Assembly (NCBI GenBank): GCA_016802295.1
Contig: JAESIW010000020.1
Location: 4,936,821 to 5,000,820, forward strand
DNA length: 64,000 nt
Direction of reading: 5' to 3'
Source: Brachionus rotundiformis
Lineage: Eukaryota > Rotifera > Eurotatoria > Ploima > Brachionidae
The notes under the pieces were generated by a model. The model saw nothing but the letters and a program-made list of their open reading frames with translations, made no database searches and was not told the origin of the DNA. The translations under genes were made by a program, and so were the position numbers. Shown one piece after another: positions 10,723-22,700 of the stretch (its first letter is position 1; every line of letters begins with the position of its first letter).

Positions 10723-12698
10723 TTAGAATGAATCTATTACTTTTCTAACTTTATATGATGGAAATAGCCCTTCTTTCTGTGTCCGAAAATTTTTTCCCTT
10801 CGAATATCCGTTCCAGTGATTTCCAGCTATTCCAATAATATCCCCTTTCTTAAGGTCTATCTCTCCCAGACTCGGATTCGCTTTATGGTCCAGTACTGCT
10901 TTTACATTGTTTCTCAATTGACCGCCAAAATAATAAATATCATCTAAAGATTTGAAACGCCATGAGCCGTCCGAGTATCGTGTTTGCTGAATCTCATACG
11001 CCATTCGGCAAACTTGTGAAGACAAGGTGCAAACCAGAAAATCACATTGAGATAAAAAATATATATCCATAATGATCCCTTGAGCCGACTCAGGTGAATA
11101 TCGGTTATTTAGAGAAGCTGTATGTGCATTTGTTTCGTCCATTATAAAATTATATTCCGGGTACCTAAATAGCTTTTCATGATAAAAGTAAGCAAAAAAG
11201 ATAAAATTTTAAAATACTCTTTTGTTGCTTCTCTCATCACAGACAAATCATCTGTAGCCAAGTAGACTGACCTCAAGATTTTACTTGTTAAATTCATGTC
11301 CTTAATGTCGAAGAACTTTTTAACATGATCCATATACTCACTTAGTGGATGGTACGATGCTTCGGTACCAAGTTTATCTGTGCGCCTCACATGAACTCTT
11401 TTAAAATTAAGCATAAAACATAATTTAATTTTAATATTTAATTTTTTACCCTACACAAGGTGTTTTAAAGTTTAAATTTTTTCGCTTATCTTTAATTACT
11501 TTTAAAAATTTTTCATTAAAACGCATCAGATAAGATAGAATTTGACCAGCCCACCACACAAAAGGATCACCATGAAAGCGAGTTAATGGCTCGGAGTATT
11601 TTTTTGGTATACTTAATGGAAAAAATTCAGGCTTTTGCGTAATCTCATCTATTATAGGCAATCTTATTACATCAGCTGTTTCGTATTGATTACCTTAATA
11701 AATTTAATGAATTTTATTTAGATAAGATAAGAAACATTTATACCATTCCATTCTACGCCGTAATCATTTATTTCAGTACATTTATCACTAAGAGGTTTAA
11801 AATATGCTTCATAACCCTTTGAATTGTAGCGCCACCCGGTAGAGTCAAGCATTAAAGTACGATTAAGAAAGTAAGAAGTGATAAAACAATACATCACGTG
11901 ATGCATTTGACATCCAAAACCACATGATTTATTCAAATCACAGATAATTTTTTTTCGTTTGGCACAATCGTTCGGATTTTGTAATTCGTAAAAATCTTTT
12001 TGGACTCTTATGGCCAAAGATTCGGACTCCAATTTACGCCATTCTCCCAAATTATCACTGGTAGATAATTTTTCCATTTGAATGAGCAACAAACTTCAAA
12101 TCAGACCAGCTTATTAAAAATAAAATTATCTAAATTTTGATTACTTTATTCGATCTTGAAAATTTTTTTCAAAAAAAGAGATCAAATTAGCTGCAGAATG
12201 TCCTTTTTTCAAAACTAACAGCTGATTGTTGACAAAATATGATAAATCTTTGATATCATCAAATATTTTACGCCTAAGGCTTTCGAAATTTTCACTTGGG
12301 TCTTAAATTTTAATTTTAAAATAAATTTTTAGGATTTTTCTCTTTTTAAATTACACAAATCTGAATTTATTTTATCAATTTGATTATTTTTTTTATTTAT
12401 AACATTTGCTTGATTTCTTTAAATAATTTGTCAAAATTTTAATTGGCAAAAGAAGAGTAAATTAAAGGTACTTGAGGCTTCTTATTATGATCATGTTTTC
12501 TCGATTCTTCATTTCAAGATTCGACAAATGCTTTTCAGCTTCCTTAATTCTATGCTGTAAAATTTCAACCTCATTGTGGTCATTTTGATTTGAATGATTT
12601 TTCTGTTGGGTAAAATTCTTGTTTGACAAAATAAACCATAAACCAAAAAACCAAATAAGAACAAAAAAAACCGAAAAATTGATAAAGATTTGCTTCAT
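10723..12698 (-). CDS. FUT8: Alpha-(1,6)-fucosyltransferase (core fucosylation of N-glycans)
   Basis: FUT8 is a Golgi type II enzyme that adds core fucose to N-glycans from GDP-fucose. Seven exons on the minus strand: 12698-12472, 12416-12355, 12301-12145, 12093-11744, 11693-11450, 11397-11218 and 11164-10723. All phases agree, giving 553 residues (human about 575). In order there is a cytosolic tip and transmembrane anchor (about 5-25), a coiled stem, the block FESLRRKIFDDIKDLSYF, the cysteine-rich CGFGCQMHHVMYCF, the donor-binding GVHVRRTDKLGTEA, then FLVCTLSSQVCRMAYE and DDIYYFGG. The C-terminal SH3 domain ends in IIGIAGNHWNGYSKG and LFPSYKVR. The catalytic arginine pair is kept. The short second exon (62 bases) is the least certain part, supported by phase only. 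Confidence 0.93.
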
Positions 12699-15165
12699 TT
12701 AATCATAAAAAAAAATAATATTTAATAAAGAAATAAATATCCTGAGATGCAATTATGTTTTTTTTATCTAAACAAACGTCAAATTATTTAATTTTAGTTC
12801 AAAATTAGATTAAACCTTTTACATATTTGTATGAATACTAACAATAAATACATGTTGTAACAAAAAGCTTGGAAAATAATATGTGCTAAATTTTGTTTAG
12901 AAAGGAACTGTAAATTTAAAATTTATATCTTTGTGTAATATTTAATTTTCGATAATTTTAATTTATCTAAATTTTAAAATGAAAATGAATTTATCAATGA
13001 ATTGCCAATAAAGACTAAATAGAAAAAAGATAAATTCCTTTAACTTAAAAGCTTTATCACTTTTATTTCTAGAACTAGACGTCGAATTTTAATTATTCAA
13101 TTTGCATTTATATAAAATTCTAATTAATTAAAAGCAGGTTTTTTAATTTTGTCTAGCAAGTTAAATTAAAATCTTTATTTTATAAATGATACCTAAATAT
13201 TTAAAATTAGGATTTAAAAATCAAAACTCAAGGAAAGATGTTTTTATAAAAAAATCTAATTAGATTTATCTTTTTTTAGAGTTAAAATTTCAATCACGAA
13301 ATTTTTTTAATTAAATTTGCTTAAATTATCTTTTATCCCTCGCAATAGTCTACAGTAAATAAATAATCGCTAATTTGAATGAATAAAGCTTGTTTTATTT
13401 TATTCTTCTTAAAAAGTTCTTATGCAAATTAAAATTTCTACTGATGCGACAACATTTTTAGTCATTAAATGTTCCATTAACAAGACAAAATGACATTATT
13501 CTTCCCCAATTCAAAAAGCAAGTCATCTTTAGAGTTTTTTTTCTAAAACAAAAATCTTTAGACAAGACTTAATATTTATTTGGAATCATTTGATAAAATA
13601 TCTAATATTTTAATACGGTTTTTAGGATCCAATTCTGTAAAATGAAACCAGATCCTGATTTTTGCTGGTTTTATGTAATTTAATATTTTTAATGAATTGT
13701 TATAAAAAATATAATTTTATTTCTTCATTTTGATTATATTATTTGATTTAGTTTCTATAGAAAATAAAAAATCGAAATTCACAATACGATGAATTGCGTT
13801 TAAGCGTCACAGATAGTGCTCAACTCATATTTAACGTGTAAAATAAAGCCAATTAATTAGACAATGAATGATGATAGAAAATATGATTTTTTTAAAGAGA
13901 TTAAATTTTTTTATGATAAATTAAAATGATTAAATAAAAGGGACAATTAGGATAATTAATCATATTTTCAAAAAATGACGACATTTTATTTAAATTAATT
14001 GATATTTGAACACTTACAAGCCTTAAAAGAACTGTTCTGAATAAAGAAAAAGAGGAACTATGTTTATTTAATTGTATCAATTAATTTAAAATGAAGTTAT
14101 TTAGATATTTGTTTATCCGTGTTGAGCTAAATCTGTTTCAGAGAAAAAAATATTTACAAATAGTTAATATTAATTTAATTACATATTGAATCAAGTAAAT
14201 TTAGTTTAGAGAAGGAAAATAAGTTGATTATTTGGAAGGATATAACAAATCAAAAGATAAAGAGAATTTGGAATTTAAAAATAAAATTCTACATAGATTT
14301 TGAGTTAATATTTTTTTTGAGTGATGATTCAGTTTAGTTTAATATCTCACTTAAAAATAAATTATATAATTATTATTTTTAAAGGATTGTATCAAAATAA
14401 AAAACAAACAATACAAATTGGTAAAACTTAAATCAAAGTATTGATCCAAGAAATAATAATTATATTTAGTTATTTTTATTGTTGAAAGAAAATTTTCATA
14501 AAATTCGAAAATAATCTGTTTGGTTTTAAAATTTTCATTATATTATTTGTTTCCAATTTACTTTAAAATTATATTCTACGTAATTACATTATTCACAAAA
14601 TAGCCTAAAAATTTTTAGCTGGATCCAAAGATCCATTAAACTCTAAAATTTATTATTGATTTCTTTTTTTTGTTTTGTTTTTATTTTTTATTATTTATGA
14701 TATGATAATAAAATAGAAGGTCAGATTTAAAAATAAACTTACTTACTTATTTAAAGTTATTTTCGTTATAAGTAATTCTTAATTAATTTAATAATCTTTA
14801 GACAGTTTAATGATTAAATTAATAAAAAAATATAAATAAGCCTTTTTCTAATTTAAATTGACCAAAATAATAGTTCCTTTATCTTAATATTTACCATAAA
14901 AACGAGGAAAATTTCAAAATTTGATTTTTCATAAGACAATAAATCAAACCTTTTATATTTATCTTTATTTTATAAACATACTAATATAAAATTAAGAATA
15001 ATCTCGAAAAAATCATAAACTCAAAATATACTTGCAAAAATTTAAATAAATTATGAATATAATTTATTAGAGAACGTCAGCCATTTATAAACTAGAAAAA
15101 ATATCCTATTCAAAAATAAAATTTATTTTTTTTATAAATTAAAAAAATAATCCAAATATCTTATT
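12699..15165. other. Gene-free AT-rich interval
   Basis: About 2.5 kb with no readable protein block, tRNA, inverted repeat or tandem array that I can see. It separates divergent FUT8 and hnRNP genes and so includes both promoters. Confidence 0.5.
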
Positions 15166-16624
15166 ATGTCAGCCGAAGTTTCGCAGAATACCCTTAACGA
15201 ATCCATTGTCCAGCAAAATAGTGTACAAAATAGTGTACCAAACTCATCTGAAAATGGTCAAGTTGAACCTACTCAAAATAATGGCCATAGTGACTCAGCT
15301 ATACTTGATAAAAACGGCCAGTCTGAGCCGGACAATACTGATCTAAATGGACAAGCCGATACGAGTAATACGAATCAAAATGGACACACTGAGTCAGATC
15401 AGAAATACCAAAATGGTCACTCAGAAAGCCCGAGCAAAATCGACCTAAGCAAATTAGAACCAGAAATATCTCGAAAAGTATTCGTAGGCAGTCTCAATTA
15501 CAATACAACCGAAGAAGCGCTAAAGAACTACTTCAGTCGATATGGTGAAATACTCGACTCTGTAATCATGAAAGAATCTAAAACTGGTAAGTCAAGAGGT
15601 TTTGGATTTATAACTTACACCAAATCATCTATGGTTGATGAGCTTCAAAAAGCTAGACCTCACAAACTAGATGGTAGAGAGCTAGAGACAAAGCGGGCAA
15701 CACCCAGAGAGGAATCTGGTAAGCCAGGTGCCGAGTCAAGTACCAACAAACTTTTTGTAGGAGCCATTAAGGAGGGCGTCTCTGAAGCGGATCTTCAAAA
15801 TTACTTTGGTAAATATGGAAAAATAGATGATTGTGTTATCATGAGAGATAAAGAAACAAACAAGCTAAGAGGCTTTGGGTTTGTTACATTTAATGACTAT
15901 GATCCCGTTGATAAAATAGTTTTGGAAAAATTCCACAATGTTAGTGGTCAATCTTTGGCAGTGAAAAAAGCATTGCCCAAAGATAATCAAAATTCTCAAC
16001 AAAATACACATCAAAAAAATTATTCAAAGCATAATTCTAACATGAAGCATAATGGACGCAACAATTCCCATTTTAACAATGGACCTGGTATGTTCAATGC
16101 TCCAGACAACTTTGTACCTAACAATTCTTTGATGCCAAATAATAACAACAATAATATGCCATTTATGAACAATATGAATATGAATAATTTCGCTATGTTT
16201 GCTCAAAAGATGTTCGAAGCGGCGGCTAACAACATGCCAATGCCTTTTAACAACAATGATATGGGTTTTAATGGAAATATGGCAAATAATGGCATTTTTA
16301 ATTCACCTGATGCAAATCTCAGACAAGGTTCAATGCCAATGAATCCGAATAGCAGAAATATGAACTTTGCCAATGATGATTTTGATGGTAAAAAATATTT
16401 CTAAATGACTAAACTAATAACGCTTAGATTTTATAATATTTGCAGACTTTAATGGATGGTCAAATAATAAGAATAAAAACATGAATGGACCTGGTCCAAT
16501 TAAGACAAATAACAGACAGCAATATTCCAGAAATGCGCCATATTTTGGTAAGTGGATACATTTTACTGGTAAACTTTAGAAATTTATTTATTTATAAAAA
16601 TAAGGTCGAAACAAAAGAAGATGA
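15166..16624 (+). CDS. hnRNP A/B-type RNA-binding protein, two RRMs
   Basis: A nuclear RNA-binding protein of the hnRNP A1/A2 type. Exons 15166-16387, 16446-16547 and 16605-16624 give 447 residues. RRM1 (about 103-178) has RNP2 KVFVGSL and RNP1 SRGFGFITY, followed by ARPHKLDGRELETKRA, typical of hnRNP A. RRM2 (about 193-270) has KLFVGAI and LRGFGFVTF, then DPVDKIVLEKFH. The N-terminus is an unusual disordered region with six NG-(Q/H) repeats. The C-terminus is rich in Asn and Met instead of Gly. The last two small exons encode GPIK, then Arg and APYFG, closely resembling the M9 nuclear import signal of hnRNP A1, which supports the splicing over the unspliced frame ending at 16404. Confidence 0.9.
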
Positions 16625-16641
16625 TCAATGGATAGTATATG

Positions 16642-16647
16642 AATAAA
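16642..16647 (+). promoter_or_regulatory. Polyadenylation signal of the hnRNP gene
   Basis: AATAAA lies 17 bases after the predicted stop at 16624 and is followed by a T/GT-containing stretch. This implies a very short 3' UTR. Confidence 0.5.
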
Positions 16648-17585
16648 GTGTATTATAAAAAATATATAATTTAACAAGCATTTTTCAACATTCAACAAAA
16701 TTCAAGTATCCAAAATTGACACACGCTCAACACCCAGGTATGTATATTTTTTCACTTGATTCAATCGAGTGAGTAAAAAATTTTAATTTTAATTTTAAAT
16801 GAAATTTTGACTGTACTAAGCTTTTTGCTTTACCTAAACAGAAATTTGTCAGAGAGAGAGAGAAAACTGAGACTAGGAGAACTGAATAGCTAGTTTAGTT
16901 AGCTAGATCGAGTTAGCTCCAGAACAAATCTTTAGTCCATAGGACTAGCTTAACCGGACATGCGTCTGCACACAAATTACGGACAGATTAGACAGCTTTA
17001 GTCAAGTGTCTTATTAATTGAGGTCATTTACAGAATAACTAAGACGCATCGGTCACTCATTCACCAGTTAGAAAATGTGACAATTTTGGATATTTTTAAA
17101 TTTAGTTGAGTTTGAAAAATGCTTTAGAAAATTATTCGTCGATTAAATTAGCAATTGATACACCTATGTGAATTAGTTTTTTAGTACAATTTTTTGGTCC
17201 TATTAGAAAATATATGGTCAGATCAGATGAGCTCACTAGTAGAAAACAGGTTATCTAATGACCATAAGTATTCTAAATAAAATTTTTAAACATGTTTTTT
17301 TCGTTATCTTTTAAAATTTTTCTCAAGTTAAAGATTTATTTTTGAGATGAGATTTCTGTAGCTTTTGATTCTCATTTTAACTTAGTTTTTTTTTGGCTTA
17401 TTGTTATAAAAAAATTTCTTACTAAATTAAAAAATTTAAAAATAAAATTTTTTATGTTTTGACTAATTTTTTTGTTATACGACCTGAATTCATTTAAACA
17501 CAATTTCTTGACCCTAAATTCCAGGATATTCCTATTTAAGCCGACGAAGTGAAGTGAAAATTTCAGAGTTTATTAAATTAACAAA
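16648..17585. other. Intergenic with less AT-rich core
   Basis: The part from about 16850 to 17060 is noticeably less AT-rich than the flanks and has a short GA dinucleotide run near 16850-16862, but no open frame or similarity is readable. A TATA-like TATTTAAG at 17533 lies about 50 bases before the next start codon. Confidence 0.4.
17533..17540 (+). promoter_or_regulatory. TATA-like element before the small secreted-protein gene
   Basis: TATTTAAG, followed by a GC-richer stretch, sits 46 bases before the ATG at 17586, a spacing compatible with a core promoter and a very short 5' UTR. In such AT-rich DNA this is weak evidence. Confidence 0.3.
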
Positions 17586-17883
17586 ATGATTAGAAATTTA
17601 AAAGTATTGAGCATTTGTCTTTTTTTAGTTTTGTTTACTTATCAAAATGGTAAAATTTGTTATTTTAAAATAATGATTATATTTCAGGGATTGAATTTAA
17701 GACGCGGCAGAAGTAACATCTCCTGCGAACTTGACAGCTCTGAACGCTACCAGTCAACACAATAAATCTCTCGAGTTAACTCCAATGGACCTTCAGAGTG
17801 AAATGATGATGGATGATTTTGGTCGATTTGATTCCGGCGAAATGGATGGATTTAGGTCTGATGAAAGAGATTTTTTCTTTTAA
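17586..17883 (+). CDS. Small secreted acidic protein, two exons, unknown
   Basis: Exon 1 (17586-17649) encodes a clear signal peptide: a basic start (MIRNLK) and a hydrophobic core ICLFLVLF. Exon 2 (17702-17880 plus stop to 17883) joins in phase through an acceptor at 17700-17701 and encodes about 60 residues. The mature part is rich in Thr, Ser, Asn and Asp, has two potential N-glycosylation sites near its start, and ends in an acidic, Phe/Gly/Arg-containing tail with the repeated DxGxF-like pieces DDFGRFDSGE and DGFRSDE. No cysteines or dibasic cleavage sites are seen in the mature part, so a classical neuropeptide precursor is not supported. The total is 81 residues. The function is unknown. 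Confidence 0.6.
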
Positions 17884-17976
17884 ATAATTTAATTTTATCA
17901 TTGAATAAATTTTAATATTAAATAAAAAATTTTCTTCTAGTTTAAATTAAAAATCCATTTTAAATGAATCATGCCA

Positions 17977-18049
17977 GATCGCATGGTGTAGTGGTTATCA
18001 CATCTGTCTAACACACAGAAGGTCCCAAGTTCAATCCTTGGTGCGATCA
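17977..18049 (+). tRNA. tRNA-Val, anticodon AAC
   Basis: The acceptor stem pairs GATCGCA with TGCGATC, with discriminator A at 18049. The D arm has the GTGTAGTGGTTATCAC block typical of eukaryotic tRNA-Val. The anticodon stem TCTGT/ACAGA encloses CTAACAC, giving anticodon AAC. The T arm is CCAAG-TTCAATC-CTTGG and acts as the B box. There is no intron. A run of five T residues (18050-18054) follows directly and serves as the RNA polymerase III terminator. Confidence 0.96.
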
Positions 18050-18069
18050 TTTTTCTAGTCTCTTTTTTA

Positions 18070-18150
18070 GCGTAAACCCTTGCACAGTAATACATGTATC
18101 AAAACTTTAAAAAGTTAAGGTTAATGCATAAGCCTTGATCAACGCTAATA
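18070..18150 (+). repeat. Left terminal inverted repeat of the Tc1-like element
   Basis: Begins GCGTAAACCCTTGCACAG and pairs with the complement of the right end at about 19290-19365, with scattered mismatches and one short gap. Confidence 0.8.
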
Positions 18151-18945
18151 TATGCGTGCATTAAAATTTGATAAGAAAATGTTATCAAGGAAAAATGTTG
18201 CCAACATGATAACAAAAACGGAGGTGACCAGTTTGATAAAAAAACCGGCAAGACCCTCATTTGGTTCGTATAAGAGTTCAACAGATGGTAAAAGATTGTT
18301 TTTCAAAGTATTAATGTAGATGAATTGATTATTTCGTTCTGTAAAAATGTTGCATATACCAATGCCTTTGTAGGAAATGCATCCTTAGATACCGGTTGAT
18401 CCTCCACCGTTTTGTAACTTTGGTTTACAGAAATTAGGGTGAAACTATTCATTTTTAAACCTTTTTACTATTACTCTTGATTTACGATTAAAGACCTAAA
18501 AATTGCACTCGTCACTGAAAATAACTCTGGACCAATCATTGACTGTCCAATTAAGTCACTGTTTATGCTACCTTTATCATTTTAGTCTATCTTTTATGTT
18601 AGGAAGCGGTTTTCTGACCGCTGTATGAGACTGTAAATCTTTTTTTGGAGATATCTTATTAAAGAATACTTACTTATTCAAACGCCTTGAGTCTTAAAAT
18701 TTGACAACTAGATATAGGACTTTTTGTAATCTCTATAAAAATGTAATTTTCATCCCTAAAAGTTAGCTTCCGAGGTCTACCAGATCAGAGACAGAACCAG
18801 TCTCTTCATATCGTTTCTTAGTTGAGGACACATTTTGGAGATACACTTAAAAACTTGGTTATTTCGTCTTGTTTTTTATCTCCACTTTTTTGCAGATCCA
18901 CAATCTGCCATTATTGCGGGCTAGACACATTTTTTTTACCAATTT
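18150..18945 (-). pseudogene. Tc1-family transposase, disrupted
   Basis: On the minus strand, starting near 18940, the following blocks appear in shifting frames: KRYEETGSVSDL-like sequence, then SGRPRKLTFRDENYIF (the linker after the paired-like helix-turn-helix), then LNWTVNDWSRVIFSDE with the first catalytic Asp, then PKLQNGGGST, matching the KHGGGSVMVWG block. The region that should carry the second Asp and the final Asp/Glu is unreadable, and several stops interrupt the frame. It is a dead copy. Confidence 0.8.
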
Positions 18946-19289
18946 TTTGTAAAATTAAAGATTTTTGGTAATGTTATTTAGAGACCTAATGAGGAGTTGG
19001 AGAGTTTTCAAATTAAGCAGTTTAAAAGCAAAATTTACTTAAAATTAGAAGATGTTTAGAGAAAGTTTTTTGATTCCAAATTTTTTAACAATAATTTTAT
19101 TGTTATGTCGAGTATGATATTTCAAATTGAAGAGAAAAAAAAATTTTCAAACTAGTGTTTTTATTTTTTTCTTTGAACTCTAATTTTTGTAAATTTCATA
19201 AAATAAAAAGATTTGGATAAATTGAATAATAAATTTCTAAACTTTTGCGACATACTCTATTAATACTCTATTTTAACTCTATTTTGGGG

Positions 19290-19365
19290 TTGATCTAGGC
19301 TTATGCATGCACCTTAACCCGATTTTTAAGTTTTGATGCATGCATTACTGTTCAAGAGCATACGA
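19290..19365 (-). repeat. Right terminal inverted repeat of the Tc1-like element
   Basis: Its complement begins TCGTATGCTCTTGAACAG and aligns with the left end. Confidence 0.8.
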
Positions 19366-19367
19366 TA

Positions 19368-19798
19368 ACTGTTACAATTATTTTTTAATTTTAAAATTTT
19401 TATCCTAAAAATCATTCAATTTCTTTGAGGTTTATTAACTCAATATCTTCCACTTCAAGGGGATACAACCAAATAACAGTTACCAAATCTTGAAAAATTT
19501 TTTTGTTTTTTTTTTAATTGTATTTTCAAAAGTGTTTTTATTTTAAAAATTTATTTTTAAATATTTTTGGATTTTTTTTATCCCAAGTTAAACTAAAATC
19601 AAATAAATAAACAAAGCTAGCCAAACTAATCAAATTTTAAAAGAAAGATAACTGAGGTAAAAATTAGTTATTTATAAGCTCAAATCGGTCTAAACAAAAT
19701 TTCAATTTTTTACACAAATATTCGGCAATTAACACCGATTCTTATTTCTTACTCTTTAAATAATTTAAATAAAATAAATATAAATATAAATAAAAAGT
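19368..19798. other. 3' flank of the pocket-protein gene
   Basis: AT-rich sequence between the Tc1-like element and the stop of the minus-strand RBL gene. Only its 3' UTR is expected here. A short repeat of TAAATA units ends near 19795. Confidence 0.4.
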
Positions 19799-22700
19799 CT
19801 AATTAACATTTGTTCTTTCATTTTGTATGGTTTGAATTCGTCGAGAGAAATTGGCACCTAGAGGAAGACTCATATTCATGGTTTGATTTTGATTCGATGA
19901 ACCAACGACCATGGTTACCAAGTTTGAATTAGACGTAGAGCCTAACTTTGAACTAACTATTTTACTCAAAAAATTTGAATTAGTTGGTCCTAAATGGTTA
20001 ACCACTGGGTTCGAATGATTCGGACGAGACTGACCAGAACTGAACGAATTTATCTTGGTAAATTTTACTCTTCCGTCACGTTCATCTTCACTATTTGATA
20101 TTGCTTTTGAGTTAACTGGTAATGTGTGAGATGATATTTCACTAAATAGTCTTTTGTTCGAGCTACGTGTTTTTACTTCATTTTTCTTTATCATCTCATT
20201 TATTTGACAAACAATTTTGTTCGAATTCAACTCATTGAATAGATAAACCAGTTTGTTTCTTCCATTGTATTTATTGTTTAATGGTTGAACAAATTGTGCT
20301 GTGCTGGAAATCAAACGATCTCTACTTGGTGATATAAATATAGGCCTGTTTTGCAGAACCTGACGAGATGTAAATTGAAGATTAATATTTAGATTTATTT
20401 GAGTAGGTCTTGGTACAGGCGATAACAATAGCAAATTGTTCAAAGGAGTTATTACCACTTTATTATCTGAATTGTTTGCTATTTGATTTTTGAACTTGGC
20501 ATGCAAATTTAGGGCAAACTCTTTCATACAATTGGTATAAACAGTGTTGTAAAATTGGATGAGATCACCATACAATTCAGTCTGGTCAAGCATGACATCT
20601 CTGTAGGTTGAACTAAAACCCGGTCTTAGAGACTTGTAAGCTCTCAAAATTTCTGTAAACAAGACGGGCAAGTTTGACAGCTTGCATGCCAAATATACAG
20701 CACAGAGTAGTAGTTGGTCCAAATGACGGCCTCGTATTAAACAATTACTTGTTTCAGCTCCTAAACTGAGTGAATATTCAAAAATATTCCAAATTTTTTT
20801 CAGCATTAGTTGATGTTTTTCACTATTGATAGTTTGAATAGGTTTTAGGCTTGATGAAGTGACAGGTGTCAATATTGGTGTTGATGTAGATGCAATAGGA
20901 GTTATTGTTTGACAAGAATTTGTCTGATTGGGATCTGACACGTTCAGCAAAGAGTTTATATTCAATTTGTCAAGTAAATGTCTTAGTCGAAGATTGGCCA
21001 AGTTGTAAAACTTACGGAAGAAATAAGTCAAAAAACTAGTCATGTTTACTAGTCTTGCATGGTTGGGATTTTTTACTCGCGATCCATTTGGGGTAAGAGT
21101 CAAAACTTGTATTTGTTTTGAAGAATTTTTTGGTAAAGTTTTGGTTGTTAAAATCATGTTATCATTGGAAACAGTTGTTGTAGTTGTTGAAGAATTGGTA
21201 GAACAGACAACTCGTGTTATTAAAGGCTTAGCTGGAGAGGACTCATTTTTGGAGTTAGTGAGAACAGCTGAAGTTAATATGTTGCCTGAAGAGCCTGAAT
21301 GAGACAATTGTGAACCATTTACAAAGCCTACCTCGTCATAAAGAGGAAAAGGAAAATTAAGCTGTGTGAAATCATTATGTACATTTGAATTAGAACTAGC
21401 TAGCTTTAGCTGCTTAAGTAAAGTCCAAAGCTTGGATTCTTTTGACCAAGACAAAAGCTCCAGAATGCTTTCTTCCATTAGATTCAGGTGTCTAATAATT
21501 GATTTGTTTAGAAGAAGACTATTTTTCTGATTGTTAGTAGATGTGCTGGTAATGAACAATTCAATTATTCTTAACAAATCGATTGGCTCGAGTTTTATAT
21601 TCTTTAATGAGTATGGAAAGCTAAACTGGTCCGATTTTAGCTCAATTAATTTCAGCAATGGTTCGTTTTGGGTTTCTTGTTTGGCTGAGTCATGTTTTGT
21701 TACCAATGATGAGTTGAGTAGAATTTCAAAGCAACAAATGTATACACTTTTATGGAATGTCTCATTATCGAGTAATTTCTAATTTAAAAAATTTATTAAT
21801 TAAATACTTAAGTGAATCAGAAAAATGGCTTTTTAAATGGAAAATAAAGATTCCAATTGAAAAGTCATGTTTAGTAGTAATTTCGAGCTACAAAAAAGAA
21901 TCTATTTAATTATTAATTTTTATGGACTTAAAATTGAAATCAAATAACTAGTAGAATGAAATTTTACAGTAAATTCTATAAAATAATGATAGACGAAATT
22001 AAAGTGTTAGCAACAAGTGGGACTAAGTAATAGTACGCCAGAAAATCTTTATAAATCTTAAATTGGATCTATTACAGTGAAGCTCGTTTATCCCTAAGGC
22101 TTGGATCCTCAAATAAACCACTATGGTTTAAATTTTACGAATTAACTTTATTCATGCTTAACTTATATCATAAAAATGTCGAATTTTACGAATAAGGTAG
22201 TTCCAGATAAGGGTTTAGGGTTTAAAGTTTAAATATATAATTTAAATATTCCCTTTTGTTCTACTAGCATAAAGTATTTTTTATCTTAGCTATATATATT
22301 TTTAATAGAAAATTATCAAAAAAAATAAAAAAATATACCTTAATTAATTTTTTTGATTTTAAAATATATTATTTTTATTTATTCAAATAAACAAACCCTT
22401 AAGAGGCAAGAGACTAAAGGTTTAAAATAAAAAATATATATAGATTATTCTTTTCCTTGTCAAAACCGACTACCAGAAACTAAAAAAAAAATAATTCAGG
22501 TAGTTCAACACTTTGCGATTAGGTCCATTCAAAAAATAAATTTTAAAATTTGATACCCCCTAATATCTTACATTACGAAGCCTTAAATAGACTTAAACTA
22601 CAAAGAGTCTCGAATCGACTTATTGAATTGAGTAAGATATTAGTTGGATAAGAACTGAGTCATTTTGTTCCATTAGTTTTGAAGCTGGCGGATGTAAAAA

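Larger units (their letters stand above)
18070..19365. mobile_element. Tc1-like DNA transposon, full length but inactive
   Basis: A 1296-base element is bounded by TA on both sides (18068-18069 and 19366-19367), the Tc1/mariner target duplication. The two ends are imperfect inverted repeats of about 75 bases: both contain a (T)TG.ACAGTAAT.CATG.ATCAAAACTT block, then a GTTAAGGT block, then GCATAAGCC(T)AGATCAAC-like sequence. The interior encodes a decayed transposase on the minus strand. The length is typical of this superfamily. It inserted 20 bases past the end of the tRNA-Val gene. Confidence 0.85.

Noticed and set aside
16850..16865. GA-rich dinucleotide run
   Set aside because: Too short to call a microsatellite or regulatory element.
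21042..21302. 86-residue open frame on the plus strand
   Set aside because: Lies entirely antisense to the B-box exon of the pocket-protein gene; a shadow frame.
22074..22110. CAGTGAAGCTCG end resembling a pogo/Tigger terminal repeat
   Set aside because: No convincing opposite end or transposase was found, so the element cannot be defined.
22201..22235. Telomere-like GGGTTTAGGGTTTAAA run
   Set aside because: Only two units, in an intron, with nothing further; chance in AT-rich DNA.
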